Positions 10,232 through 19,838 of a stretch of DNA of 64,000 nucleotides are shown in pieces; within the stretch, counting starts at the first letter, position 1, and every line of letters begins with the position of its first letter. Source of the stretch: Flavobacteriales bacterium UBA6770. Lineage in GTDB: Bacteria; Bacteroidota; Bacteroidia; Flavobacteriales_G; Salibacteraceae. The stretch covers positions 434,001-498,000 of the forward strand of contig CAJIZH010000003.1 in assembly GCA_905181875.1 (NCBI GenBank), written 5' to 3'. Under the pieces are notes generated by a model. That model was not told the DNA's origin and did not search any database. It worked only from the letters and a program-made list of their open reading frames with translations. The position numbers and the translations under genes are program-made.

Positions 10232-11224
10232 CTACAACCAGCGTGGATTTTTATGAATAGTAATTTTTGGTTTCGGAGTTATTGTAAAACAATAATTCAG
10301 GAACACCTCAACAGTACCACTATTGAAGCTTCTTAGCTTAGAAGTATTTAAATCATAAGAAGCACCTATCTTCATTACACCTGGCGCTCCAAAATCATGC
10401 TTATAACCTGCCATTGGCGAAATAGCATCTTGGATTCTATAAGAAACTCCACCCCAAATCATTCCTTTATATATAGCTCTAGCATTGAAATCAAACTGAG
10501 TGGTAGAAAATTCTGTTTTCAAGAAAACAGAAGGCACAAACTCCCAATTCGGAACTAAGTTATTTATTCTATAGCCTCCCATAACATACAAATGCGATTC
10601 AACTTTGTAATCATTGGACTGGTCTCCTAACAGATCACCTTGAAGTTCGCTTTGAGTTAAATGCATCATCGATATTCCTGCAAATATTTTATTACTCGCG
10701 CTTCTAAAGTATGCACCCATATCAAAATCAAACCCATAAGCCTTTCCCCCAACTCCTGGAGCCAAGTTAGGGTCTGTTATAACACCGGTTAACGCATCTT
10801 CACCATCAGGTGTCAAAAAGTTACTCCCATCTATTACAGCACCCAGTGTTCCAACACCCACACCTATACTAAGTGTGCCTGCATTAAATGTAAATCGATT
10901 TGAAATTGCCAATTTGAAAAAATTTGTGTTTAATGGACCAATAATGTCATTAGCCGCAGTAAACCCAATACCAAGATTGATGAGACTAGTTTCGATAGGT
11001 AATTTAACAGGACTGTGTATTGAAATAAGTCCCGTTCTTGGAGCCCCATCAAAGCCTAACCACTGCTGCCTTCCTATTACGGTGGCGCAAATAGAACCGT
11101 TCATTCCGGCGAATCCAGGATTGTTATACAATTTATTAGCAAAGTTCTGTGTAAACTGAGGGTCTTGCTGCCCAAGCACACTCAAGGTACTGAAAGTTAA
11201 CACTATAAGTATTATTCTCTTCAT
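10232..11224 (-). CDS. porP: PorP/SprF family type IX secretion membrane protein, copy 1
   Basis: This 330-residue outer-membrane beta-barrel-type protein has a Sec signal peptide (residues 1-18, cleavage near VLGQ-Q) and the family hallmark QDPQFTQNFANKLYNNPGFAGMNG followed by alternating amphipathic strands. PorP is linked to the GldK/GldN ring and to attachment of gliding or secretion components at the cell surface. It stands directly upstream of gldK, giving the porP-K-L-M-N order known from type IX loci. I prefer the ATG at 11224 to a GTG two codons earlier. A well-spaced promoter precedes it. Confidence 0.9.
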   Translation of the reverse strand: MKRIILIVLTFSTLSVLGQQDPQFTQNFANKLYNNPGFAGMNGSICATVIGRQQWLGFDGAPRTGLISIHSPVKLPIETSLINLGIGFTAANDIIGPLNTNFFKLAISNRFTFNAGTLSIGVGVGTLGAVIDGSNFLTPDGEDALTGVITDPNLAPGVGGKAYGFDFDMGAYFRSASNKIFAGISMMHLTQSELQGDLLGDQSNDYKVESHLYVMGGYRINNLVPNWEFVPSVFLKTEFSTTQFDFNARAIYKGMIWGGVSYRIQDAISPMAGYKHDFGAPGVMKIGASYDLNTSKLRSFNSGTVEVFLNYCFTITPKPKITIHKNPRWL

Positions 11225-11281
11225 AAACACTACTATTTTCTTCTAAATAAGGCGCTAAAATACTCAAAAAAATAAATCAAC

Positions 11282-11313
11282 CAAATTTAATTAACATAAA
11301 GCGAAACTCGCAA
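11282..11313 (-). promoter_or_regulatory. Bacteroidota-type promoter for porP-gldKLMN
   Basis: On the minus strand TTG (11313-11311) is followed after 21 bases by TAAATTTG (11289-11282), matching the TTG-N17-23-TAnnTTTG consensus. Predicted initiation is near 11275, leaving a leader of about 50 bases. Confidence 0.6.
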
Positions 11314-11369
11314 TTATCCTTGTTAGTAACTTTAAATCAATAACTTAAAGCACGAAAACCAGAATAGAG

Positions 11370-12530
11370 CTATCGCAATCTTTTATAATTTCTCCACCAC
11401 TTTTCTGGAATACCATCATTACACGCTTGCTGATAGTCACTATAGCTGCACGGTACAAGCTGATGTCTCCTATACTTTGATAATTTGGACTCAGGATAGG
11501 GGACGTCCATCCACCACCTATCAGACTTCAAGTTTTTATAGAAAACAATTTCATCGGCATCAGTTGAAGTTGCAACAGTATATTTCAAAACATCGTTACC
11601 GTCCTTACTTACACCATCTCCCTTTCTGTTGTAATACCCTTCCATAATGTACCATATCATTTCAGCTATCAAGAATGCTGTCTGGCCCTGCCTATCAACT
11701 GCAGGGTTATACTCGTATATACCAATACTAGAGAGCTTATCGCTTAAACCAGCATATCTGGTAATCGCGCAAATCTCTTCTCCGTTAAATCCATTTGGTG
11801 TGGTATTTCTATTACCTGGAGCATCCGAACTACGCACAGCAGAAATATCAATGGAAAGCATATCAGCGTTCCTTACAATAGGCTCAACTTCCCTAATATC
11901 ATTCTTCACTTCTCCCAATCGGTGAATATCAAAGAACAGCTTATCCATTAAGGATCTTTCCTCTTCAGAAACAAAATAAGTTTGATAACCCAAATTACTA
12001 TAACTGAAAAGATAGTTCGGCTGATGCAATATAATTTTATTCAAAAATGCCTTTGAATTAATAGGCTGATCCACTTCTCCTAGATCAACTGCATTATCAA
12101 CAGAAACAATATTTACTACCTGCTCAAGCACCTCATATGCTTGATAATTAGCAAAGGTTAAGTCTTGACTACCTCCTATGATAATTGGTAGAATATTTTC
12201 TTTAATACATTGTGAAACCACCGAGCTAACAGCAAAATAGGTATCAGAAACCTCTTCTCCTGGGAAAACATCTCCAAAATCAGCAACAGAACAATTCCAA
12301 TTTCGTTTTAAAGCGTAAAGTTTTTTCCGAATTTCATCAATACCATCGGCGCATCCAGCGTTACTCGCAGCATTTCTATCTTCGATTACTCCAAAGATCG
12401 CAATATCAATCCCCTTCAATTCTGGAAATTCATTTGAACCATTATTTATAAGAATCTTCTCCCCTATTGAATTCGCTGAAAAATCAGCATTCAAAAATTC
12501 AATCTTTTTAAAGTAGATATCGATTTCCAT
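11370..12530 (-). CDS. Arginase/formimidoylglutamase-fold protein with degenerate metal site
   Basis: This 386-residue protein has the overall layout of the arginase (ureohydrolase) superfamily and would usually be annotated as formimidoylglutamase. The metal-binding motifs are altered: GGDHS is GGSQD (residues 119-123, so His becomes Q122), DAHxD is DNAVD (145-149, His becomes A147), and SxDxD is SIDIS (226-230, second Asp becomes S230). Three of six usual Mn ligands are therefore missing. It also has an unusual basic, tryptophan-rich C-terminus (KWWRNYKRLR). It lies 22 bases after topA on the same strand and just upstream of porP-gldKLMN. I infer a non-enzymatic or altered role; amino-acid degradation is not supported, and no histidine-degradation gene is nearby. 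Confidence 0.75.
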   Translation of the reverse strand: MEIDIYFKKIEFLNADFSANSIGEKILINNGSNEFPELKGIDIAIFGVIEDRNAASNAGCADGIDEIRKKLYALKRNWNCSVADFGDVFPGEEVSDTYFAVSSVVSQCIKENILPIIIGGSQDLTFANYQAYEVLEQVVNIVSVDNAVDLGEVDQPINSKAFLNKIILHQPNYLFSYSNLGYQTYFVSEEERSLMDKLFFDIHRLGEVKNDIREVEPIVRNADMLSIDISAVRSSDAPGNRNTTPNGFNGEEICAITRYAGLSDKLSSIGIYEYNPAVDRQGQTAFLIAEMIWYIMEGYYNRKGDGVSKDGNDVLKYTVATSTDADEIVFYKNLKSDRWWMDVPYPESKLSKYRRHQLVPCSYSDYQQACNDGIPEKWWRNYKRLR

Positions 12531-12552
12531 TTCCAGTACTCGTAATTAAGAT

Positions 12553-15054
12553 TTATTTCTTCTTAGCGTTAGTTACCTTTTTCGCGCCTGCCTTACTCTT
12601 TTTTACAGGTTTGTTTTTCTCGATAATATCTTTTACATCTTTAAGAGAGAGGCTCTCGGCGTCTACTGTTTTTGGAAGTTCAATCTTAGTTTTACCCTTG
12701 ATAATATTAGATCTTCCCCAGCGTGCTTTTTCAACTCTGATTCCTTCTTCTTCCCAATTATGAACAATCTTATCAATTTCTTTTTGCTTTTTATCCTCTA
12801 TTAATTGAACAATGTCTTCATGAGAAAGATTATCGAAATCGTATTTCTTGTTTACATTAATAAATATGCTATTCCACTTAATAAAAGGACCAAATCTTCC
12901 AACACCTTTTTGAACAGGGAGGTAATCGTAATGATCAATAGGTGCATCAGCTACTTTTTTCGCTTCAATAAGTTCAATAGCTCTTGGCAGCTCAACGGAC
13001 ATAGGGTCTTCACCTTTGTCTAGAGACACGTACATCGTACCATATTTAACATATGGCCCAAAGCGCCCCACAGCAATTAAGACTTCTTCTTTGTCATGTT
13101 CTCCTAGTGTTTTTGGAAGCTTAAAAAACTCTAACGCTTGTTCGAGTGTAACCTTGGTCATACTAATATTCCCTCGAATTGGAGAAAATAATGGCTTTTC
13201 TTCATCTTCTCGCTCGCCAATTTGAATCATTGGCCCAAATCGACCAATTTTAGCATAAACGTTCTTGCCAGATTTAGGATCTAATCCTAGCAATCGTTCA
13301 CCATTTGCACGGCCTTCATCTTCCAGTGCGGCATTCACTGCCTTGTGAAAAGGTCCGTAGAAGCGATCGATCATATCGTTCCACTTTTTCAATCCTTCAG
13401 CTATTTCATCAAATTCTTTCTCAACTTCAGCAGTAAAACCATAATCTAGCACTGATGGAAACGTTTTAACTAAATAATCGTTTACAACTCTGCCTATATC
13501 CGTAGGAAATAATTTCTTTCGCTCAGCACCAGTATTCTCAACTTTATCAGCTTCTTTAACATTATTTCTTCCAATTAAAGATAACTGACGGAATTTCCTT
13601 TCATGCCCATCGCGATCAGCTTTTTCAACATAACCTCTTTTTTGAACTGTATTGATCGTTGGAGCATAAGTAGATGGTCTACCAATTCCTAATGCTTCTA
13701 ACTTCTTAACTAAACTAGCCTCACTGTATCTTGGAGGATGATTTGTAAATTTCTCTGTAGCAAGAATAGATTTTGGTTCTAAAACCTGTCCTTCTTTAAT
13801 TGAAGGCAACATTCCGTGCTCTTCTTGCTCGTCATCATCATCAACTCCTTCTAAGTATACTTTTAAGAATCCGTCAAATAGCAATACCTCTCCTTTGGCC
13901 TTAAAATGTTCATTCTGACTTTTACTTATATCAATTACCACGTTGGTTTTCTCAAACTTGGCATTCGACATTTGAGAAGCAACAGTTCTTTTCCAAATCA
14001 AATCATATAGCCTTTGCAGACTAGAATCTCCAAAAACAGTATGTTCTGCAAAGTTTGTTGGACGAATCGCCTCATGCGCTTCTTGCGCACCTTTAGACTT
14101 GGTTGTATATTGTTTGATGTTTGAATATTCTGAACCGTATGATTTTAAAATCTCATCTTTTGCTCCATCAATTGCGGTTTGAGAAAGATTCATGGAATCT
14201 GTTCTCATGTATGTTATTTTACCACTTTCATAAAGTTTTTGTGCAACAACCATTGTTTGCTGAACTGAGTACCCCAATTTCCTACTAGCTTCTTGTTGTA
14301 AAGTTGAAGTAGTAAAAGGTGCTGAAGGAGATCGTGTTCCTGGTTTCTTTTCAATAGATTTTATATTGAATTCACTGTTCTTACATGTTTTCAAAAAGGA
14401 TAAAGCGTCTTCTTCTTTCTCAAACCTATGCGGCATTTCCGCCTTAAGAATACTTTTTTCATCTACTAAAAAATCTGCATTAACTCGATAAGCAGAAACA
14501 GGCACAAATTCTTCAACTTCTTCTTCTCTTTCGGCGATTAGACGAACTGTTACCGATTGGACACGACCTGCAGACAAAGAAGGCTTTACTTTCCTCCATA
14601 ATACGGGTGAAAGTTCAAAGCCTACCAATCTATCTAATACTCGCCTTGCTTGCTGAGCATCAACTAGATTCTTATCGATTATTCTAGGATTTTCAATTGC
14701 TTTTGTAATGGCTGATTTAGTGATTTCATGAAACACAATGCGCTTAGTCTTTTCAGGAGTCAATCCAAGTGTTTCGTACAAATGCCAGCTAATAGCCTCA
14801 CCCTCACGATCCTCATCCGTTGCTAACCAAACAATATCACTTTTCTTGGCTAATCGCTGAAGCTCTTTTACGATCGCTGTTTTATCTTTCATTACCTCAT
14901 AATGAGGTTCAAATCCATTATCAACATCAATAGCCTTGTCTTTTCCAGCCAAATCTCTAACGTGACCAAAACTTGACTTAACAGTAAAACCCTTACCTAG
15001 AAAACCTTCTATAGTTTTGGCCTTGGCTGGTGACTCAACAATTACTAAATTCAT
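12553..15054 (-). CDS. topA: DNA topoisomerase I (type IA)
   Basis: This 833-residue enzyme relaxes negative supercoils. The Toprim domain opens with IVESPAKAKTIEGFLG and contains the acidic triad region ATDEDREGEAIS. The active-site tyrosine is Y282 in GKITYMRTDS. After about residue 580 come three C-terminal topoisomerase repeats, recognised by GRFGP (KIGRFGPM, AVGRFGPY, GVGRFGPF), that replace the zinc fingers of the E. coli enzyme, and a lysine-rich tail. It probably leads an operon with the arginase-fold gene. On the minus strand a near-match to the -7 box (TTACTTTG) lies about 60 bases upstream. Confidence 0.96.
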   Translation of the reverse strand: MNLVIVESPAKAKTIEGFLGKGFTVKSSFGHVRDLAGKDKAIDVDNGFEPHYEVMKDKTAIVKELQRLAKKSDIVWLATDEDREGEAISWHLYETLGLTPEKTKRIVFHEITKSAITKAIENPRIIDKNLVDAQQARRVLDRLVGFELSPVLWRKVKPSLSAGRVQSVTVRLIAEREEEVEEFVPVSAYRVNADFLVDEKSILKAEMPHRFEKEEDALSFLKTCKNSEFNIKSIEKKPGTRSPSAPFTTSTLQQEASRKLGYSVQQTMVVAQKLYESGKITYMRTDSMNLSQTAIDGAKDEILKSYGSEYSNIKQYTTKSKGAQEAHEAIRPTNFAEHTVFGDSSLQRLYDLIWKRTVASQMSNAKFEKTNVVIDISKSQNEHFKAKGEVLLFDGFLKVYLEGVDDDDEQEEHGMLPSIKEGQVLEPKSILATEKFTNHPPRYSEASLVKKLEALGIGRPSTYAPTINTVQKRGYVEKADRDGHERKFRQLSLIGRNNVKEADKVENTGAERKKLFPTDIGRVVNDYLVKTFPSVLDYGFTAEVEKEFDEIAEGLKKWNDMIDRFYGPFHKAVNAALEDEGRANGERLLGLDPKSGKNVYAKIGRFGPMIQIGEREDEEKPLFSPIRGNISMTKVTLEQALEFFKLPKTLGEHDKEEVLIAVGRFGPYVKYGTMYVSLDKGEDPMSVELPRAIELIEAKKVADAPIDHYDYLPVQKGVGRFGPFIKWNSIFINVNKKYDFDNLSHEDIVQLIEDKKQKEIDKIVHNWEEEGIRVEKARWGRSNIIKGKTKIELPKTVDAESLSLKDVKDIIEKNKPVKKSKAGAKKVTNAKKK

Positions 15055-15235
15055 TCAGTTTGTTTTAATTTTTATCAAATTCAGGGAAACCTATTTTCAC
15101 TTTTTTGATTGGTGCAAAGTAATGCAATCTTTAAAACATCAAAATCAAAGTTTAATTTTTACTCCAAAACCATGTATAATTAGGGGTTAAAACCGCTCTT
15201 CATTGAGTGCTTTTAACTTGAATTAAAATGACAGT

Positions 15236-15266
15236 TTGACAGCTCTTTAATTATTGCCTAGTTTTG
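15236..15266 (+). promoter_or_regulatory. Bacteroidota-type promoter for miaB operon
   Basis: TTG (15236-15238) is followed after 20 bases by TAGTTTTG (15259-15266), a full match to TTG-N17-23-TAnnTTTG. Initiation near 15272 lies downstream of the TTG codon that opens the longest miaB frame, which supports the ATG at 15297 as the true start. Confidence 0.65.
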
Positions 15267-15296
15267 CACTCTAAATACAGACAGAAAGCGAATTTC

Positions 15297-16727
15297 ATGC
15301 CCGTAGAAACAAAAAATATAGTAGAAGAAATACAGGGTAATTCTACCCTTGTGGAGTTACCTGCAAAACCAAATGGAAAAAAACTTTATATAGAGTCGTA
15401 TGGCTGCGCGATGAATTTCTCAGATAGTGAGATTGTTGCGTCCATATTAACCAAAGAAGGATTTACAACTACCTACATCCCTCAAGAGGCTGATCTTATT
15501 CTCATTAACACTTGTTCGATTAGAGACAAAGCGGAACAAACAGTCAGAAACAAACTCAAAGAATTTAAAGGAATTAAACGAAAGTTCAATCCTAAAATGA
15601 AAGTTGGAATTTTGGGATGCATGGCTGAACGGCTTAAAAAACAACTACTTGAAGAAGAGAAATTAGTTGATTTAATTGCAGGACCAGATTCTTACCGCGC
15701 ATTACCAGAATTGATTCAAGAAATTGAAAGCGGTCAAAAAGCAGTTAATGTTTTACTGTCTAGAGACGAAACCTACGCAGATATTTCTCCAGTAAAATTA
15801 GGAGCAAATGGAGTTTCTTCATTCATTTCAATAACAAGAGGCTGCGATAATATGTGCTCCTTTTGTGTTGTTCCGTTTACTAGAGGAAGAGAGCGTAGTA
15901 GAGATCCCGAAACTATTGTCCAAGAAGCGAGAGATTTATTTGAAATGGGATTTAGAGAAGTTACCTTATTGGGACAAAATGTTGATTCTTATCGTTGGAA
16001 TATTTCTAAAAAAGGAGAAATAAAAGATGAGAATCAATCGACAGTAAGCTTCGCAGAACTTATGGTAATGGTTGCGGAAGTCGACCCTCTGCTTAGGGTT
16101 CGATTTTCTACTTCGCACCCTAAGGATATGACAACCGACGTATTACACGCAATCAAAAAATATAAGAATATCTGTAATTACATTCACCTACCTGTTCAAT
16201 CAGGAAATAGTGAAATGCTCAAGCGAATGAATCGTGGCTATACTCGCGAATGGTACTTGAATAGAATTGATGCTATCAAGACTATCACGCCTGAATGTAC
16301 GATTAGTACGGACCTTATAATCGGGTTTTGCGATGAAACCGATAAGGAACATCAAGATACTATATCATTAGTGAAAGAGGTAGGGTTCAGCTTTGCCTAC
16401 ATGTATAAATATTCTGAACGACCTAAAACGTTGGCTGAACGAAAGTTTGAAGATAATGTTCCTGAAAAAGTAAAAGCAGACCGGTTAAGCGAAATAATCG
16501 ATATACAGAGAAAGAATCAGAAGAAGACGAATGATTCTTTTATTGGACACACTAAGGAAGTATTAATTGAAGGTCCATCTAAAAAAGACCCAAATGAGTT
16601 TTGTGGGAGAATTTCAGAGAACACAATGGTGATTTTTCCAAATCAAGGCTTTAAGGCAGGACAATATGTCAATGTTAAGATAACCTCAGCAAACTCGGCC
16701 ACGTTAAAAGGAGAAGCAGTAGTCTAA
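15297..16727 (+). CDS. miaB: tRNA-2-methylthio-N6-dimethylallyladenosine synthase MiaB
   Basis: This 476-residue radical-SAM methylthiotransferase adds the 2-methylthio group to i6A37 in tRNAs reading UNN codons. The N-terminal MTTase domain has the three cluster cysteines ([26 protein letters not shown]). The radical-SAM cluster is C183/C187/C190 in CDNMCSFC, followed by TRGRERSR, and a C-terminal TRAM domain covers about residues 410-475. The start is ATG 15297, since the upstream TTG lies at the promoter. It is the first gene of a conserved-looking string with the AAA+ regulator, lptE and secG. Confidence 0.95.
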   Translation: MPVETKNIVEEIQGNSTLVELPAKPNGKKLYIESYGCAMNFSDSEIVASILTKEGFTTTYIPQEADLILINTCSIRDKAEQTVRNKLKEFKGIKRKFNPKMKVGILGCMAERLKKQLLEEEKLVDLIAGPDSYRALPELIQEIESGQKAVNVLLSRDETYADISPVKLGANGVSSFISITRGCDNMCSFCVVPFTRGRERSRDPETIVQEARDLFEMGFREVTLLGQNVDSYRWNISKKGEIKDENQSTVSFAELMVMVAEVDPLLRVRFSTSHPKDMTTDVLHAIKKYKNICNYIHLPVQSGNSEMLKRMNRGYTREWYLNRIDAIKTITPECTISTDLIIGFCDETDKEHQDTISLVKEVGFSFAYMYKYSERPKTLAERKFEDNVPEKVKADRLSEIIDIQRKNQKKTNDSFIGHTKEVLIEGPSKKDPNEFCGRISENTMVIFPNQGFKAGQYVNVKITSANSATLKGEAVV

Positions 16728-16732
16728 ACGAC

Positions 16733-18001
16733 ATGACAGTTCAACAAATAAAACAACGATTCGAAATTATTGCAACTTCCGAAGCTTTAGAACGAGCGAT
16801 TGCCACAGCTATGCGTGTTGCTCCTACAGATTTAAGCGTTTTAGTTACAGGTGAAAGTGGAACTGGAAAGGAAAACTTCCCGAAAATCATCCATCAACTA
16901 AGCAATAGAAAGCATAAAAAATATATTGCCGTTAACTGCGGGGCTATTCCTGAAGGAACAATCGACTCCGAGTTATTTGGCCATGAAAAAGGAGCCTTTA
17001 CAGGAGCCCAAAATGCACGTCAAGGGTATTTTGAAGAAGCTGATGGTGGAACAATTTTTTTAGATGAAGTTGGCGAATTACCGCTTCAAACTCAAGTGCG
17101 ATTGCTCCGGGTTATAGAAACTGGGGAATTCATTAAAGTAGGCTCCAGTAAAGTTCAAAAAACAGATATTAGAATTGTAGCTGCAACTAATGTTAACCTT
17201 CCAGAAAACATTCAAAAGGGCAAATTTAGAGAAGATCTTTTTTATCGCTTAAGTACAGTTCCATTAACACTTCCCGCTTTAAGGAATCGTAAGGCTGATA
17301 TTTATTTGTTATTCCGTAAGTTTTCATCGGACTTTGCTGAAAAATACACGATGCCACCTATTCGATTGACGGAGGATGCTCAGCATCTTTTAATGAATTA
17401 TGCTTGGCCCGGAAACATTCGACAATTGAAAAATATAACCGAACAAATTTCAATTATTGAGACAGAACGCAATATAACCTCAGAGGAAATACTGAAATAC
17501 TTACCAAACTATTCTAGCAGCTCTCTGCCAGCGATAGCTTCAAAAAAGAATCAGTCAGAAGGATTTGAAAATGAAAGAGAAATTCTTTATAAAGTACTTT
17601 TCGATTTAAAAGGTGACGTAACCGACTTGAAAAAATTAGTACTTGAAATGGCCCGCACCAATAATATTGACACAGATGATACTGAAAACTCTAGGATTTT
17701 AACTCAGATTATTAAAGATGTCAATTCTGGAAATGAAAGACAATTAACTACCACCAGCGAGTCTAAGGAGGAAAGTTCTGAGGAGGGACCTGATTTTGCA
17801 CCAATCTACTCTAACCCTGATACAGATGGGTTCCAACATCATGAGGTCATAGAAGAATCACTTTCTTTGGAGGAAAAAGAAAAGGAAATGATTGCTAAAG
17901 CATTAGAGAAGTATAAAGGGAAACGAAAAATGGCGGCAAGTGAACTTGGGATAAGTGAGCGCACACTCTACCGAAAAATCAAAGAATACGATCTAAATTG
18001 A
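16733..18001 (+). CDS. Sigma-54-type AAA+ transcriptional activator without sensor domain
   Basis: This 422-residue protein begins almost at once with the sigma-54 interaction AAA+ domain: Walker A GESGTGKE (about residues 42-49), the sigma-54 contact loop GAFTGA (about residues 87-92), Walker B GGTIFLDEVGEL, and the arginine-finger region RLLRVIETGEF. A low-complexity acidic linker (about residues 255-370) leads to a Fis-type helix-turn-helix (MAASELGISERTLYRKIKEYDL). There is no receiver, PAS or GAF domain, so signal input must come from elsewhere. It starts 5 bases after miaB and its stop overlaps the lptE start. Target promoters are not visible in the window. Confidence 0.9.
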   Translation: MTVQQIKQRFEIIATSEALERAIATAMRVAPTDLSVLVTGESGTGKENFPKIIHQLSNRKHKKYIAVNCGAIPEGTIDSELFGHEKGAFTGAQNARQGYFEEADGGTIFLDEVGELPLQTQVRLLRVIETGEFIKVGSSKVQKTDIRIVAATNVNLPENIQKGKFREDLFYRLSTVPLTLPALRNRKADIYLLFRKFSSDFAEKYTMPPIRLTEDAQHLLMNYAWPGNIRQLKNITEQISIIETERNITSEEILKYLPNYSSSSLPAIASKKNQSEGFENEREILYKVLFDLKGDVTDLKKLVLEMARTNNIDTDDTENSRILTQIIKDVNSGNERQLTTTSESKEESSEEGPDFAPIYSNPDTDGFQHHEVIEESLSLEEKEKEMIAKALEKYKGKRKMAASELGISERTLYRKIKEYDLN

Positions 18002-18507
18002 ACCAGACTGCTATAATATTAATTGCATTGATTTCAACTGTTTATGTCGGTTGTAAAGTAAATTACGGATTTTCAGGCGCATCAGTAGACTATAACGAGG
18101 TAAAAACATACTCCGTCGATTTTTTTCCAAATTATGCACCACTCGCTCAGCCAACAATGTCACAACAATTTACAGAAGCTCTGAGAAATATTTTTCTTAA
18201 TCAGACAAAATTAGATCTCGTTAAAAAAGACGGTGATTTGCAGTTTTCTGGGAAAATAACAGATTACAGAACCGCTCCAATAAGTATTCAAGCTAGCGAA
18301 CTTGCTGCTCAAAACCGTCTCACAGTTGCCGTTAGCGTTGTATTTGTAAATAACAAAGATGAATCCAAAAACTTTGAACAATCTTTTAGCCAATACATTG
18401 ATTACGATAGTCAGAAGCCTCTTTCCGAAGTAGAAGATGAACTTATTTCCCAAGTAAATGAATTACTGGTTCAAGATATTTTCAACAAATCTGTAAGCGA
18501 CTGGTAA
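17998..18507 (+). CDS. lptE: LptE-like LPS assembly lipoprotein
   Basis: This 169-residue lipoprotein (signal peptide IILIALISTVYVG, lipobox cysteine C19) matches LptE, the plug and partner of the LptD barrel that inserts lipopolysaccharide into the outer membrane. Markers include VNYGFSGASVDYNEVKTYSV at the mature N-terminus and the pattern of a small alpha/beta domain with a tail of charged helices. The start is TTG 17998, overlapping the previous stop TGA by two bases; no ATG is available in frame before the signal peptide. LptE sequences diverge widely, so the call leans on the lipobox, size and context. Confidence 0.8.
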   Translation: MNQTAIILIALISTVYVGCKVNYGFSGASVDYNEVKTYSVDFFPNYAPLAQPTMSQQFTEALRNIFLNQTKLDLVKKDGDLQFSGKITDYRTAPISIQASELAAQNRLTVAVSVVFVNNKDESKNFEQSFSQYIDYDSQKPLSEVEDELISQVNELLVQDIFNKSVSDW

Positions 18508-19436
18508 TGAATTTTAACTGGTTAATAGAAAGTATAGAAAATCCTAAAGTTCTTTTGCAATCTAAAGTGGAATTGCAAGAACTAAAAAAGCGATACCCCT
18601 ATCTATCGAGTCTACATGTTTTCGATGCTAAGTTAGAGCAGTTGGAATCTGGATTAGACTATCAAGAAAAGATTAAAAAAGCAGCTATATACTCGCCTAA
18701 CCGCAGTGCATTATATGATTATGTCATTAAGCCAAATGTTGAAGTAGCAATTGCTAATCAAGAAGAAAGTAAAAAAGCAGAAATAGCCCCTGAAGAAAGT
18801 ACTTCTTCAGTTAATCCAGCAAAAGCTCAAGAAACTAAACTTGATATTGTTCCTGAGCAGCCTTTATCTCAAAAAGAAAAAGAAGAAAAACGAGCTTTAG
18901 AGAAAGAAATCTTAAGCCATGCTATTTCGGCTTCGATACTTAAAGAAAGTGTTGAACATCCAGAACTTAAAAAGGAAACTAAATCAGAGAAACCTGAGGT
19001 TTCTGAAAAAGAACACCTAGAAGCAGTAAACATTGAATTGGATAATTCCATGAATGTCCTTGCTTGGCTAAATGTAAGTTCAGGAAAAGGAACAGCTCAA
19101 CCAAATGCCTTGAAAACTTCTATTCCGAAAGCCCATAAAAGTCATTTGATTGAGAAGTTTATTACTAAGGGTGAAGAGAAAATCCACTTATTAAAAGAAG
19201 TTACACCTACTTTGCTTCAAATAAGAAGGCCACAAACCGAATTTTTCTCACCTGAAAACATGGCCAAAATGAGTCTAGCAGAAAACGAAGACTTTGTTAC
19301 TGAAACACTTGCAAAAATTTATGCGCAGCAAGGAAACTTTAAAAGAGCAATTTCAGCTTATGAAAAATTAAGTTTGAAATTTCCCGAAAAAAACGATTAC
19401 TTTGCGCGCCTAATCCAAGAATTGAAAGAAAATTAG
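18507..19436 (+). CDS. Conserved unknown protein with helical/TPR-like C-terminus
   Basis: I recognise no named family in this 309-residue protein. The N-terminal 75 residues (LKKRYPYLSSLHVFDAKLE) look like a small helical domain. A lysine/glutamate-rich linker follows (about residues 80-170), probably disordered. The C-terminal 60 residues (LAKIYAQQGNFKRAISAYEKLSLKFPEK) read as one or two TPR-like helical hairpins. There is no signal peptide or membrane helix, so it is likely cytoplasmic. It starts at the last base of lptE and ends 6 bases before secG, so it is cotranscribed with envelope export genes. Confidence 0.75.
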   Translation: MNFNWLIESIENPKVLLQSKVELQELKKRYPYLSSLHVFDAKLEQLESGLDYQEKIKKAAIYSPNRSALYDYVIKPNVEVAIANQEESKKAEIAPEESTSSVNPAKAQETKLDIVPEQPLSQKEKEEKRALEKEILSHAISASILKESVEHPELKKETKSEKPEVSEKEHLEAVNIELDNSMNVLAWLNVSSGKGTAQPNALKTSIPKAHKSHLIEKFITKGEEKIHLLKEVTPTLLQIRRPQTEFFSPENMAKMSLAENEDFVTETLAKIYAQQGNFKRAISAYEKLSLKFPEKNDYFARLIQELKEN

Positions 19437-19442
19437 AACACC

Positions 19443-19778
19443 ATGTTGACATTCATTTTTATTATCATATTTATCGTTTGCTTACTTCTTATAGGAGTAG
19501 TATTAGTTCAAGAATCTAAAGGTGGAGGATTGGCCAGTAGCTTTTCTTCAGCAAACCAAGTTATGGGCGTTAAGAAAACCGCTGATGTACTAGAAAAAGC
19601 AACGTGGGGATTGGCCATTTTATTGCTTTGTCTTTGCTTAGGTGCTGCCGCATTGCAAGGTACTGGACAAGCAACTGAATTGAGTCCTGAAGAGTCTCAA
19701 ATTCAAGAATTTGTTGAGAGTGAAACTATTTTGCCTCAACAACCTGTGCAACCAGATCAGCAAGCTCCAGCTCAATAG
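19443..19778 (+). CDS. secG: Preprotein translocase subunit SecG
   Basis: This 111-residue inner-membrane protein has two hydrophobic helices (about residues 2-22 and 54-74) joined by the family loop KGGGLASSFSSANQVMGVKK. SecG assists SecYE in protein export, including substrates that later use the type IX system. The C-terminal tail is acidic then proline/glutamine-rich, as is common in Bacteroidota. It is the last gene of the miaB string and is closed by a strong terminator. Confidence 0.93.
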   Translation: MLTFIFIIIFIVCLLLIGVVLVQESKGGGLASSFSSANQVMGVKKTADVLEKATWGLAILLLCLCLGAAALQGTGQATELSPEESQIQEFVESETILPQQPVQPDQQAPAQ

Positions 19779-19805
19779 AACATAACTTCAAAAGACCTTT
19801 TAAAA

Positions 19806-19838
19806 GTGTCAGTATGTCATTCATACTGACATTTTTTT
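19806..19838 (+). terminator. Rho-independent terminator after secG
   Basis: TGTCAGTATG (19806-19815) pairs perfectly with CATACTGACA (19821-19830) around a 5-base loop and is followed by eight T's. It separates secG from groES. Confidence 0.9.

Noticed and set aside
10875-11159. Plus-strand 94-codon frame opposite porP
   Set aside because: It is the antisense shadow of the PorP coding sequence with no independent support.
15186-15217. Inverted repeat GTTAAAA/TTTTAAC between topA and miaB
   Set aside because: A 7-base stem in A/T-rich sequence with an 18-base loop is expected by chance and has no T tract.
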